A stretch of DNA of 64,000 bases, from positions 5,022,001-5,086,000 of the forward strand of contig OY755178.1 of assembly GCA_963576735.1 (NCBI GenBank), given 5' to 3'. How positions within the stretch are numbered: position 1 is the stretch's first letter; the number at the start of each line of letters is the position of its first letter. Source of the stretch: Bedellia somnulentella (lineage: Eukaryota; Arthropoda; Insecta; Lepidoptera; Bedelliidae). Made by a program: the position numbers and the translations under genes. The notes beneath the pieces were generated by a model. It made no database searches. It saw only the letters and a program-made list of their open reading frames with translations, and had not been told where the DNA came from. Positions 31,828 to 42,409 of the stretch are shown here, in pieces.

Positions 31828-31861
31828 ATCAGAGAGACGTTGATAAGATCCCTGATTCGGG

Positions 31862-32040
31862 CTTACATCAATGTGTTTTTTCTGACGCCATATGTGTGGT
31901 TAATTTATCTTGGTTAATGGTGAGCGAAAGCATCGTGGGGGAACCCACATGACTAAGTTTTAATTAGTCATGTGACAGTGTGTGAGTACACCTCAACCAA
32001 CCACTTCGGGGATATACGGCATAAAGGTTTGAGTTTGAGG
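31862..32040 (+). repeat. SINE-B fragment
   Basis: Core and tail without the tRNA head; central part shortened. Shared with copy B (51,483-51,678). Confidence 0.6.
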
Positions 32041-32455
32041 AAAATGGACTTAACCTTTATAGTTTGAAGTCGTCGTCATATGTACTATGAGTTCATACTC
32101 GGTTAATTTCAGATTAGTAAAATACTGTCTTAGATAAGAGCTCCCCGATCTATTATAGTACTGCTGTACGACGTGACTAAATGGGGCGTCGCAACCCATA
32201 GAAGACTATTTATTTCATGGGTAGCCACACAGCCACACAGCCACAAGGCATTGGCTTTGATGCCTTTTGATCAATAGGTGATGTGGCTGGAAACTGATTC
32301 CCATTAATCTTTAGTTTTAGCATAGTTTCTCTTTAAATTTAAAAGCAGGCTTAGAATAGCGGAGAATTTTGAAGTCTGGCTATAGTCTTTTGAGATTTGT
32401 CTCTCTAGCTAGTGAGTTAGGTATTACCTGAACAAAAGCCTCAATGCAATTCTAA
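32041..32455. other. non-coding, shared with copy B
   Basis: No gene recognised. GCCACACA is repeated near 32,223. Confidence 0.35.
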
Positions 32456-32458
32456 GCT

Positions 32459-32482
32459 ACACACTCACACACACACAAACAA

Positions 32483-32516
<34 letters not shown>
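32459..32516. repeat. CA microsatellite
   Basis: (CA)n, interrupted; also at 54,700-54,745 in copy B. Confidence 0.9.
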
Positions 32517-32518
<2 letters not shown>

Positions 32519-32924
32519 GAGAGCAAATCTTTGAATAAGGATTAAATTCATTTCATATTTTGAAGATCAAGCGTTCTTTTGTATCTACAATACAGTTAGC
32601 ATGCAACAATAAACTTAATATACAACTTTAATTGATTATATGAGTCTTATTTGAACAACACTTAAGTGGAATGATATTCAGACGACCTTCAATTTATTAG
32701 GCCACGTGACAAGGGTATGTCTATTTCACGTGAACAGGGAATAAAGGTCACGTTGGTATAACTATTATTATCAGAGGACCGCTAACTTAAATTACTTATC
32801 AATACTTTACTTTTGTACCACTTATAATGGCGTCTTTCATTCCCTTTAGGGTAGACAATTTCTATTGGTCGCCTTTCTTTGATATTGATTAATCTTTTCA
32901 TGCGTATTATTTCATAATTTTGCT

Positions 32925-33030
32925 TCCCACACGCTGAGGGAAAATATCGCGAACAAACCCAAATGGTTGATTTAGGCTGTATCTGCTGAGAGTCATGTGA
33001 TAGACTATTAGAACTGGCCAAGCTAAACAT
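32925..33030 (+). repeat. SINE-B remnant
   Basis: Core GAGGGAAAATATCGCGAACA and TCATGTGATAGA only; a fuller version is in copy B (55,165-55,330). Homology between the blocks ends here. Confidence 0.5.
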
Positions 33031-33513
33031 ATATATATTATATATACTTTTTTTGCTATACTTTCTGAGTACTAGGCCACTCAGAAAGTATTGCAAAAAA
33101 AGGTTTTAATTTATGAAACACTGGCCGGTTGTAATGTATACTGAAAATATGAGTCTTTATAAATATAAAAAGGTACTTTCCAATTTTAAAATTTCCCTCT
33201 TAATTTTTTTCGAGCTATTTTAAATTGTCGTGTCTTACTGAAAAATTAATCTGAGCCGGGAACATTTTCTCGCTATGATTTTTTACGATTTCAAATGTCG
33301 CTTAAAACCAGACGAATCATACGATAGACTTCAAATGGCGTTTATGGATGAAGGGCCTTCCAAGGCAACCGTGTATCGTTGGTATTCGCTATGTGCGAAG
33401 TGGGTGGTGGGGAATGGCAAATCGATCGTAGCGCACGATGTGGCAGGAATGTGAATTAATTCTTTACTGTCATGTGTCAAATTTCTTTTTTTTAAAACGT
33501 TAAAATTTGCTAT

Positions 33514-33650
33514 ATGAGTCACAGTACATGCTGTGTTGTAAATTGTAGAAACAATGGGAAAAACAGTTCGTGCAAGTTTTATTCGTTTCCAACATCAAAA
33601 TGGAAATTAGAGCAAAGACAAAAATGGATAGCTGCTGTGAAGAGAAAAAA
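33514..33650 (+). CDS. THAP-type zinc-finger exon (partial)
   Basis: ATG followed by SHSTCCVVNCRNNGK...SCKFYSFP...RQKWIAAVKRK. This is the first half of a C2CH THAP DNA-binding domain: the C-x-x-x-C pair, the FYxFP block and the conserved Trp. The exon ends at GTAAGA, a good donor. THAP domains occur in P-element transposases and in host proteins derived from them. The second half, with the remaining Cys-His pair, is not visible downstream in this orientation. Confidence 0.65.
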
Positions 33651-33954
33651 GTAAGAAATTGAACCTAGTATACAATAATATTACTGAATATATTTTATTT
33701 TTACTGCGTTTCAAAACTATGCTTGTTTTTGATAAGCTCTCTTCTGTGTTAATATAATGTATCAAAGCAGCAAGATGTTTGCACTTGCCACTTTGGTTAT
33801 AAACACAGTCGCACTTAACATTTGTAACGACACGTTCATCATTTATCTAGAATTGAAATAAACAATGAAATAATTAATATAAATAAGCTGACATGAAGCT
33901 AACTCAAATATACAATTTCTATAACTTGATATGTAGGTATGTACTCACTTTTAA

Positions 33955-34160
33955 TTATGTTTTGTAGGGAGTTTGTGTCACAGACGTTTGTCTTATAATC
34001 AGAGCTTTTATTAAGAAGCTTTGTCCGTTCGTTCTAAGCTCTTCAACTTCTCTCACATGCTGTGCTAATAACAATTTCTTCCCTTTTTCCACAGTTTGAG
34101 GTTGGAAATTTATATCACGTTTTATCGATGCAAATCCCGTACGTATAATAATATTCATAT
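33955..34160 (-). pseudogene. conserved exon-like fragment (SWIM/YqaJ-type arthropod protein)
   Basis: Minus-strand frame with EKGKKLLLAQHVREVEEL and ALIIRQTSVTQTPYK. From memory this resembles the segment before the SWIM zinc finger in uncharacterised arthropod proteins, some of which also carry THAP domains. It ends at a stop codon a few bases before a GTGAGT donor-like site. Opposite orientation to the THAP exon means they cannot form one transcript as arranged. Confidence 0.4.
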
Positions 34161-35279
34161 TTTTGTTAAGTAAGAAAATCACTAGGTATAATATACACAC
34201 TCACTTTTTACAATTTTCATTTAATTTCGTTGAAAAGCTAGTCGAAAATCGTTATCAAAACATCTAGTTGCCATGATTTGACAGATCTCAAGTCCTGAAT
34301 AATTGTAGCCACTAGGGGCGCTGTCATCGCGCACACAGCGAATAACGAATTCAAGCGTGGTCGATTAACTTTGCGGGATGAAGAAAGAAGTGGTCGCCCT
34401 CTAACGGCTGTTACGGATGAAAACGTGGTGGAAGTGAAAAATTAAATTCATGACAATATGCGAATAACGTATCTAGAGATTCAACGCATTATGCAGATTG
34501 GATCGGGAAGCGTTCATGAGATTTTACACGAACATCTTCACGTGAGGAGGATAGTTTCACGCTGGGTGCCACACAACCTCACCGAGGTACAGAAACAGGC
34601 CCGGTTGGAATGATGTCGTGATATGATTAATAAATTTGATGCTGGCTCGTCTCGGCGTGTTTACGACATCGTTACAGGTGATGAGTCCTGGATTTATCAA
34701 TACGATCCAGAAACGAAGCGCCAGTCGACGGTTTGGGTATTTCAAAGTCGCCAAAGTGAAGAGATCTAGAAGCGGTGGGAAGATTTTGATCGCAAGTTTT
34801 TTCAATATGACTGGCTATTTGGTGTCAATTCCTTGACAAGATCAAAGAAGTATTAACGCAGACTGGTATACTACTAAATGCTTGCCAGTAGTTTTCTCAG
34901 TTGTGAGCAACAATCGACCAAACACAGGGCTCCGCGGGCTACTGCTTCACCACGACAACGCGCCCGCTCACACCGCGCTCAAAACGACGGACTTTCTGAA
35001 CAGCACGCCGGTCAACAGCCCTGACCTGGCACCGTGTGACTTCTTTTTATTCCCTAAAATAAAAAATCAACTCAAAGGGATACAATTTTCATCGCCGGAA
35101 GATGCGCTGTCAGCGTTTCAGCGGGCTGTAAATGAGGTGTCTGCGGTTGACTGGTAAAAGTGTTTCGAAAACTGGTTTAGACGTATGAAACTTTGTATAG
35201 ATGCTGGTGGAGAGTACTTTGAAAAGATTTAATAAAAACATTTTTACCTATAGAACATTATTTTTTATTTTCGCAAAAG

Positions 35280-35352
35280 TAAATTTTATAATTTGAATGT
35301 TTTTTGTTCATGAAAACCTCATGTGGGTATTATTACTAATAAATAAAATATA
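35280..35352 (-). repeat. SINE-C 3' fragment
   Basis: TTTTTGTTCATGAAAACCTC then ATTACTAATAAATAAA; same block as 40,351-40,397 and 63,905-64,000. Confidence 0.65.
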
Positions 35353-35362
35353 ATAATAGACT

Positions 35363-35577
35363 AGCTGACCCGACAGACATCGTACTGTTAAATTTGCTTA
35401 TTATAAAATTATAGGCGTTTTTTCCGGTACTCTTAGTTCAATCAGCCGTCCATATTTTATTGATCATTTTTTTCCGGGATGTAAAGTATTTGGATCATTA
35501 TCTTGCATTCTGCAAAATTTCATTTACGCAAATTATGTACTTGAGGAGCCTTTTCGCCTCAAACACACAAACAACCG
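35363..35577 (+). repeat. interspersed repeat beginning CTAGCTGACCCG
   Basis: Same family as 25,312-25,545, ending GCCTCAAACACACAAAC. It abuts a SINE-C fragment. Confidence 0.55.
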
Positions 35578-35679
35578 AAACTTAACTACCTATTTTTTAC
35601 CTATTCAAGGTTTCTTTGTACAAAATTATTATTTAAAATGAATCACATAAATTAAATTTTAAAAATCAATTGTAAACTT

Positions 35680-35900
35680 GAAACGAAGCGCCGCGCCGCG
35701 CCGCACTGAAAATTTCATAATTCGACACAACCATCAACGTTGTCTGCCGTCACGTGTCTGCCCGTTCGGGTCGCGCACCTCAAGATGAGCCCAACCCCAC
35801 CACCGCCGTCGCCGCCACTGTCGTGCTATGCGGACCAACCGACCGACTGACACAACGACGGAACGCAGCCGCCGCCGCCGCCATCTCAAGTGTTGTGATA
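35680..35900. other. GC-rich segment, unassigned
   Basis: Rich in CGCCGC and ACCGCCGTCGCC motifs within AT-rich surroundings. It might be a promoter or a mobile-element leader. The open frames on both strands are low-complexity and not called as genes. Confidence 0.3.
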
Positions 35901-35902
35901 TG

Positions 35903-36245
35903 TATATGTCGTGGCCATATCGTAGATTTGAACACATCGTGAAATGATCGATCATTTCATGAAATAGTCACATTTCATGATGTGGCCAACTTAATTTGAC
36001 CAGATCATAAAATCGTCTAAAAAATGTGACTACTTTATGATATGACCAAATAATCTTAACCATTTCATGAAGAGGCCGCGCGTTTAGTTGGCCATATCGA
36101 GAAACGATTTCTTATCATTGATCTGCCCAAACCACATCACGATGTGGCCAATAAACAGTTGAACATTTCATGAAATACGACTATTTCATGAAATGATCGA
36201 TCATTTCACGATGTGTTCAATTCTACGATATGGCCACGACATATA
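35903..36245. mobile_element. 343-bp fold-back element (MITE)
   Basis: Arms of about 76 bp are inverted complements, starting TATATGTCGTGGCCATATCG. Each arm itself contains the perfect palindrome TGAAATGATCGATCATTTCA. The flanks are compatible with a TA duplication. No coding capacity. Confidence 0.8.
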
Positions 36246-36399
36246 TATTCGGAATCCTCATTTCATCAGCTTTAATTTGATATGCATTTTGGGTCATTTG
36301 CGCAACGCCATCTATCGGACTTTGGATTCCAACTATCAACGTTAGTTCTAGATGTCGTTGCAAGTACTATACTGAATTGCGTAACGTAATATTTTTCTT

Positions 36400-36660
36400 C
36401 TTGAACTCACAAAATTAATCATATCTTTTGATAGAGTAAACCGATTTCGATGAAACAAAAACTAAATTATACCTAAAGTTACGTATAATTTTTATATATA
36501 AACATTTTCAGCATTGAATTAGTAGATTTTACGTGATGTGCGCACAAAAAAACATATAAACAAACAAACAGACAAACAGAAGAAAGAGAAAGTATAAGTA
36601 GCTCAATTGGCAGAGCGATGGGGGCGTATATCCGAGTACAAACCATTCCTTATATCTTTT
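36400..36660 (+). repeat. degenerate repeat ending in a tRNA-like fragment
   Basis: GATTTCGATGAAAC and ACAAACAAACAGACAAACAG resemble widespread arthropod repeats. At 36,599-36,640 AGCTCAATTGGCAGAGCGAT is a tRNA D-arm related to the SINE-C head. No intact T-arm. Confidence 0.4.
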
Positions 36661-36664
36661 TCCA

Positions 36665-37060
36665 CCAAAATCTCTGAAGTGCGGTGAATTCGAATGGAAA
36701 TAGATCAGTTATCCACTCTGCTTACACCTGCAAAATCCCAGTCGTAAGCAATCATTGAGCGAGCAGCAGTAATAGGAATTATAGCGGTAGGCGGGCGGTA
36801 CTTGCGTGTAAGGTTAGTTACAAACTTTCGTATTAATAGCTATAGTTTGTATTATAAATTAATTACTTTTAGGCCCTTCAGATTCATGGATTTATAAAGA
36901 ATTTTGGTTGTCCTTTATACATATATTGTATATGTCAGCGAGTTGGTATATGCCATAAGTCCTTACTATACTATTCTAGGGGCTACCTTTAACTGTATGC
37001 TACGTCTGCACATAGTTGTTATAAATTCCAAAGTAATAGTTTTAATACTTAATTATATGA
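36665..37060. other. unassigned sequence
   Basis: Nothing recognised. Confidence 0.35.
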
Positions 37061-37062
37061 TT

Positions 37063-37320
37063 GCCGTGTAGTGTCGGCTTAGAATAACACTACCCCATTT
37101 CTACCCGTGGGTGATCGTAAGAGGCGACTAAGGGTATAGGGGCTTTTTTAGTGATTTTTGGGCTATGCATGTTGTTGGAGACCCGTCACCGAAAACATTT
37201 ATTATTACCATCTTTTCCCAAATCAACTTCCAAAAGCGGCTGAGGAATTTCTCATTCCAAAGCTCTGGCTACCCCGTTAAGGGATTTATAGCCGTGAGTA
37301 TATGTATGTATGTATGTATG
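37063..37320 (+). repeat. SINE-A
   Basis: Full-length copy of the GCCGTGTAGTGTCGG subfamily with a GGCTA-CCCC...AGGG-ATTTA-TAGCC-type hairpin and TATG tail. Confidence 0.75.
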
Positions 37321-37449
37321 CTTAAGTATTATGAAATTATGAAATTTTATCTCGAGCCAAATTTATACACAATTTTTCATTAGGTGAAATATTGGAGGAA
37401 AACTAACGATAATTACGAAACTTTTAAAAAAAGGGACGAATGTAGTGTT

Positions 37450-37575
37450 GAACAGAATGTGCTTACTCTGACTGAACTTGCTGAAAATGTGCGTTAAACA
37501 GTTTATCCAAATCGCACAAAATAGCAATCCATAGTCTGTTCCCTACCCCAAATACGATACCCATACACCCATAGA
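37450..37575 (+). repeat. possible RTE-like LINE remnant
   Basis: AATCGCACAAAATAGCAATC then CTGTTCCCTACCCC follows the order of the LINE 3' end, strongly diverged. Confidence 0.3.
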
Positions 37576-38110
37576 TGTACTAAAAAACGTAACATGGGTT
37601 ATTCACGAGGAAACCGGCGCTTACGAGTGGCACCGATTGCGGCAGATGAACGCACACCACTAGAAATATATCCAACAAAACACCAAGAAATACATTTGAA
37701 GTGTAGGCGAGATAGCACATCTCATAGCAAGCGCTAAAAAGAGATAAACATATTTTCTCTGTACCGACGTGAAATATGACTTTAAGACGACCGTTTGACA
37801 AAGAATAATTTAGATCAATACACACGATTTATTATAAATTATAATTAAAACGTTGTTTTATAATACTTACGAACGATAAGTAATCCCATCATTTTAGTAG
37901 TTTTTCTACTATAGTTTGTGCAAAATCTCATCACACACGACGGCATTCTCGATTATTTTGATAAACAAACACGCAAAAACAGGTGAACGATTGCGACGGC
38001 AGCTAGTGTGCGACTAAATTCAGATAGGCCATTTAGCCTGCTTTTAAGTGCCACTTATGAGCGCGCATAACTTATCTACGGTTTTTTATTAGTACATCTA
38101 TGAATACCCC
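37576..38110. other. unassigned sequence
   Basis: A minus-strand open frame of about 80 codons shows no recognisable domain. Confidence 0.35.
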
Positions 38111-38115
38111 TTTTT

Positions 38116-38776
38116 AACCGACTTCAAAAAATGAGTGTTCTCAATTCGACCGTATATTTTTTTTGGTTTTTTTTTATGTTTGTTCGCCGACTACTTCGCT
38201 ATTTATGAACCGATTTTGATTATTATTTTTTTATTCGAAAGAAGTTACTCCCGGATTGGTACCATGGTGAGGATATCAGGGTCTGATGATGAGATCCTGG
38301 AGAAATCGAGGGAAACCCTGAAATTTTATAGGCAAATGTACCGCGTTTTACATATTTTCTGAACTTATATTGGCATTTGCTTCTGAAAATCATATTGTTA
38401 TGCTGCTGAGCTGATGATGGAAGGTGTGGTTCCTCAATCACTAGGAGTTAAGAAACAGTTCTTTCAACATTCTATATAGATTTATACTCCTCTTCGTAGC
38501 TTTTATGAAGAGAAGTACAGGTTCACTAAACATGTCTTTTGTAATGTTATTGTTACCGAGAAAGTACCATGAGACCAGGATCTGATGATGGCATCCCCGG
38601 AAATCGAGGGGACTGTCGAAACTTACAATCATGTGACAGTGTATTTGTTCAAAACGCCCTTAGGCCTGCCCTGTATAACGTGAGAACACTGTCCAAGCAA
38701 ATCGTGGGTACTCTGAACAACAGGTGACAATGTCACGTGATATTCAGAAGTATTCCTACCTCTGCAAACCCCTTCA
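38116..38776 (+). mobile_element. composite repeat, inverted copy, cut by the assembly gap
   Basis: Reverse complement of the 25,805-26,485 arrangement: CCGACTTCAAAAAATG first, then the same junction into SINE-B (CGAAACTTACAATCATGTGA), ending at CCCCTTC where the Ns begin. Confidence 0.65.
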
Positions 38777-38976
38777 NNNNNNNNNNNNNNNNNNNNNNNN
38801 NNNNNNNNNNNNNNNNNNNNNNNNNNNNNNNNNNNNNNNNNNNNNNNNNNNNNNNNNNNNNNNNNNNNNNNNNNNNNNNNNNNNNNNNNNNNNNNNNNNN
38901 NNNNNNNNNNNNNNNNNNNNNNNNNNNNNNNNNNNNNNNNNNNNNNNNNNNNNNNNNNNNNNNNNNNNNNNNNNNN
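38777..38976. other. assembly gap of exactly 200 N
   Basis: A round-number run of N indicates a scaffolding join of unknown true size. Frames translated across it are meaningless. Confidence 0.99.
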
Positions 38977-39007
38977 CCGTGAGTATATGTATGTATGTAT
39001 GTATGTA
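38977..39007 (+). repeat. SINE-A tail after the gap
   Basis: CCGTGAGTATATG and TATG repeats only; the body would lie in the gap. Confidence 0.6.
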
Positions 39008-39012
39008 ACCAT

Positions 39013-39172
39013 ATAAAATCATTCGTCAGGAAAATAGACGCAACTACTAGGATTCAGCAGTACAAGTCAGTCAGCTCTATTATTTAATAATGTCAGTATT
39101 ATTTTTTAATTAGGTCAGAGTTGATTAGCTCGACCAGCATAAACCCGCTCTATAACTAAACCCCGGATCGAT
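39013..39172 (-). repeat. inverted copy of 15,540-15,710
   Basis: Reverse complement of the segment left of block A, with a few substitutions, starting right after the SINE-A tail. Confidence 0.7.
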
Positions 39173-39174
39173 GA

Positions 39175-39282
39175 GACACGGTGTCTCAATTGGCAGAGCG
39201 ACGGGGCGTATACCCGAGGTCGCGGGTTCGAATCCCGCCTGTGTCGAAATTTTTCTTTCCTTTATTTATTCTTTATTTATTA
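39175..39282 (+). repeat. SINE-C, tRNA-derived head
   Basis: GACACGG and CTGTGTC can pair as an acceptor stem; TCTCAATTGGCAGAG is a D-arm; CGGGTTCGAATCCCG is a perfect T-arm. The anticodon loop lacks a T in the usual place, and AT-rich SINE body follows directly, so I read this as a SINE head rather than a working tRNA. The element resumes at 40,351 after the fold-back insertion. Confidence 0.65.
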
Positions 39283-40350
39283 TAGAGTAAGATCCCGGTG
39301 GCCCCAGACGTTACTTATTTTCTCATAAGAAATATAAATGGGATAAAGTAGTGTTAGTACGTACTTTGAGTGTGTGCATACCTGCTACCTTGGGTCGACG
39401 GCCAATTCATAGGTACCAGGTGCTAAAGGTAGATAAATACAGTGCTGATTTTTCTTAAATTCTCAATGCTGATTTTTACATATGTTTTAGATATTGTTGT
39501 TAAAAATTAATAATCATTATTGCCAGACACTTTCCATCGGCGCTTACCCTTACCAGACGCTTTAAAGCTTTAAAAAAATAACATATTCTTACTTACAATC
39601 TCACTCTTAATTTTTATGTATGATCCTTGGGGAACTATTTGAACACCCCTGGTCAGCAGCCAGACCAATTGGAGGGGTCAAACATCCCCCCAGACACACA
39701 TAAAGTGTCGCTATGTGTATAAGCGCGAGGTCATTATTTGTACGCTTGAGTGTGAGAGAGATATCTATTTATGGATATCTTTCTTATTCTTAGGCTACTA
39801 TACGTGTTCTATCTTTGGTGGATAGACGGTGTAAATTAAATGCTTACAATGCTTTACAAATTAATATATTTTAAAAGGTTGTTAATGGTACAAACGGTCG
39901 TAGGTTAAGTGACATGAGTAGACAGATTTGTATATAGTATCTTTAAGCGCCTGACGTACGGGTGACGGCAATTGTTTTCTTGATTGTATTCTTGCGTAAT
40001 ATTTTGTTAAGGCGTTAAGTCTGAACAAGAGATTGTAAGTAAGAATGTGTTATTTTTTTTGAAGCTTTAAATCGTCTGGTAAGGGTAAGCGCCGATGGAA
40101 AGTGTCTGGCAATAATGATTATTAATTTTTAACAACAATATCTAAAACATATGTAAAAATCAGCACTGAGAATTTAAGAAAAATCAGCACTGAATTTATC
40201 TACCTTTAGCACCTGGTACCTATGAATTGGCCGTCGACCCAAGGTAGCAGGTATGCACACACTCAAAGTACGTACTAACACTACTTTATCCCATTTATAT
40301 TTCTTATGAGAAAATAAGTAACGTCAGGGGGGCACCGGGATCTTGGACTA
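39283..40350. mobile_element. 1,068-bp fold-back DNA element in SINE-C
   Basis: Arms 39,283-39,602 and 40,029-40,350 (~320 bp each) are near-perfect inverted complements, with ends TAGAGTAAGATCCCGG and CCGGGATCTTGGACTA. TTA flanks both sides (39,280-39,282 and 40,351-40,353), a 3-bp duplication of the kind made by PIF/Harbinger elements. The 426-bp centre has no ORF. Its partial excision or mobilisation would need a transposase from elsewhere. Confidence 0.8.
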
Positions 40351-40397
40351 TTAGTAATAATCCCCACATGAGGTTTTCATGAACATAAAGATTTAAA
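40351..40397 (+). repeat. SINE-C, 3' part
   Basis: TTAGTAATAATCCCCACATG onwards; completes the SINE-C interrupted at 39,282. It touches the left edge of block B. Confidence 0.7.
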
Positions 40398-40543
40398 TTA
40401 TTAGATACATTGTCAACTCGCTATACCCAAACCACACTTTTTTCTCATTTGATCTATGTGCAATTAATGTATATATTTTTTAACTTACGGTGAAAACATA
40501 TCTTCAGTTCAATGAATGTGAATAAAAAAATACAAAAACATAC

Positions 40544-40702
40544 TCATTGCAGCCAAAGCGACAAAAAATACAACGAGTAGTATTATAGTTTTTCTTTTCT
40601 TCCGTCCATTGGTATTCTCTCGTCTACAATTCTTGACGTTCATCCATTTAGAATGGTGAGTGTCTTGTCCTTTATTTCTGGGGTCGTTCAAACTGTTTTT
40701 CT
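40544..40702 (-). CDS. exon 2 of a probable type II membrane protein gene (copy B)
   Basis: Same 159-bp exon as 16,297-16,455, in phase with exon 1 at 45,195-45,294. The donor reads GTATGT rather than GTAAGT, weaker but still usable. Differences in the protein: Met for Thr in SKWMNVKN and Ala for Thr at the end of the membrane helix (FFVALAAM). The block ends only about 145 bp beyond this exon, inside the following intron, so no downstream exons from this copy are expected to be linked to it. Confidence 0.5.
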
Positions 40703-41740
40703 CTAAGAAGTGTGTCCGTAGGTTGCATATTGATGGCGTATTTCTTCGAAACCCGCCGACGAATCGCCTGGCTGGAAACCGAAAATTATTCAAACAAATT
40801 CTATGAGTACAAACCTCGGAACATTTGTCTTTGTACAGCAATAAATCTTAGGTTGCAAACTTGTATTTTTACAATTGTACGCTGTAAGTTTAAAGCTTGA
40901 ATTTTGTTTTTCACTTGACATCGTTGTAATATTGCGATAGAAAATGTATTTTATGCGGTGTTTTGTGAAATACTGAACGAACAATACATTTTAACTTTAT
41001 TTCGTCGTCAAGTTGTGGGGATACAAATGAACTCATGTCGTGAGAATTTTTTTTTTAGAAAAAGGTGGGTTACAATAACAATAGTTTTGCTCTTAGAGAG
41101 TTATGATTTTATAAAATGTAATGTATACAACAATTAGTTTATTGTATGCTCTTTCTATCCAAAAGTCATAGTGAATATGGTGTATTTTATGGATTATAAT
41201 ACAGCCACAATCAAGCCAGAGGTCTTGGGTTCGATACCGGGGTTGTGGAGGAGATCTTTTTATTTTCGTGATATATAGCCCAGTTTGGTAGAATATTGCA
41301 AGTTAAATAACCTAATAGTAAAATAATAAATAATTATGTCAATTTTATAAATATACAGATATATTGTTCTCGTAATTTTAACAATAAACTGTACATTAAT
41401 ATTATATTCACTCATGAGCTCATTTTAACAGTTGATTTATTAAAATATAAAGAATCATGGAAATATTTCATTAATATCGTGAAGATAATGTTAGAGAACA
41501 CTATCTTCACGATCACGATCTACAAAAACTGGCAAATGATTAATCGCATACTTCAACAAAATCTTGATGAATTCCGGATGTTGAGAAAACATTAAAATAC
41601 ATAACGTAATAAATTTAAACTAATGAAATATATCAAGCCGCGATAGTTTAATGGCTCTTGTGTTCGGCTCCCGAAGCGTCTCGAGTCTCTGGGTAGAACA
41701 TATATGGGCTGTAGTCAAATACACATAAGTATCTCAAACT
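40703..41740. other. probable intron, copy B
   Basis: Matches 16,456-17,749 except that the SINE-A of copy A is absent. Confidence 0.4.
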
Positions 41741-41994
41741 TGCTGTGTAGAATCGGCTTAGAATAGCACTACCCCAATTCTTCCGGCGGGTGTACGTAAG
41801 AGGCGACTAGCGGTATTGGGGCTTTAAAGGGAATTTTGGGCGATGCGGTTGGAGACCCATCACCAACAACCTTTATTTTACCATCTTTTCCCCACTTAAC
41901 TTTCCAAAAGTGGCTGAGGCATTTCTGATACCTTAGCTCTGGCTACCCCATCTAGGGATTTATAGCCGTGAGTATATGTATGTATGTATGTATG
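41741..41994 (+). repeat. SINE-A with target-site duplication (copy B)
   Basis: Same insertion as 17,750-17,995; TATCTCAAACT at 41,730-41,740 and 41,995-42,005. Confidence 0.85.
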
Positions 41995-42005
41995 TATCTC
42001 AAACT

Positions 42006-42390
42006 CAAAAGTTCACACCGTATATCCCAGAAGGGGTTGGCAGAGGGTACTAATACTTCCGAACATCACATGACAATTTCACCTGGTGTTTTAAAAGTAG
42101 CCTCGTTTTGCTTGGACAGTGTACTCACGTGATAGGGGGCAGGTCTATCGCAATTTGGTACAAATACACTGTCATGTGACTAACTACAACTTAGTCGTGT
42201 GGATTTCCACACGATGTTTTTTCCTCACCGTTAACAACCAAGATAAATTAACTACGCATATGACTTTAGAAGAGACACATGGGTGTAGGCCCGACTCGGG
42301 GATCGAACCGACACGACGTGTCTCTGCTTGATAAGCGCATGTTCATAATGTGTTAATAATATGTTCTAACCACTCATCTATCTTGGTTGT
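42006..42390 (-). repeat. SINE-B, complete in copy B
   Basis: Retains core and head region (CCCGACTCGGGGATCGAACC) that copy A has lost. The head ends near TAACCACTCATCTATCTTGG. Confidence 0.75.
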
Positions 42391-42409
42391 TATATTTTAT
42401 TGAATTATA

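Larger units (their letters stand above)
16150..33030. repeat. large duplicated block, copy A
   Basis: Collinear and same-strand with 40,400-55,335. The shared sequence begins at TTAGATA..TGTCAACTCG and ends near GCCAAGCTAAAC. Coding parts differ at only a few positions. Copy A has its own insertions: SINE-A at 16,855, SINE-C at 19,114, a LINE end at 20,857, a composite repeat at 25,805, a Helitron at 27,181 and two LINEs at 29,941 and 31,359. The right boundary is next to the split mariner. Whether this is a true duplication or unmerged haplotypes cannot be decided from sequence alone. Confidence 0.9.
33386..34341. mobile_element. 956-bp inverted-repeat element carrying THAP exon, inserted in mariner
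   Basis: Ends TCGCTATGTGCG and CGCACACAGCGA are inverted complements with one mismatch. AT is present on both sides (33,384-33,385; 34,342-34,343), and removing the element plus one AT restores the mariner reading frame across the junction. Inside are a + strand THAP exon and a minus-strand conserved exon-like frame pointing towards each other. The transposon superfamily is not identified. Confidence 0.7.
33085..35240 (+). mobile_element. decayed mariner-type transposon split by an inserted element
   Basis: The N-terminal part (33,247-33,385) shows SREHFLAMIFYDFK and KATVYRWY. After the insert, EFKRGRLTLRDEERSGRPLT (34,346 on) continues the same frame, then TGDESWIYQYDPETKRQST (first Asp), HHDNAPAHTAL (second Asp), and SPDLAPCDFFLFPKIK (third Asp) at 34,945-35,070. 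Stops and frameshifts are scattered through the C-terminal half, and the spacing between the second and third Asp is a few residues short. It is therefore dead. It is distinct from the mariner at 3.7 kb. Confidence 0.85.

Noticed and set aside
32459..32516. CRISPR-like array
   Set aside because: Simple CA microsatellite; no repeat-spacer structure anywhere in the window, and the genome is eukaryotic.
38629..39022. Open frames across the N gap
   Set aside because: Translation of Ns; not biological.
39175..39246. Functional tRNA gene
   Set aside because: Good acceptor and T-arm, but the anticodon loop is abnormal and the sequence runs straight into a SINE body repeated elsewhere.
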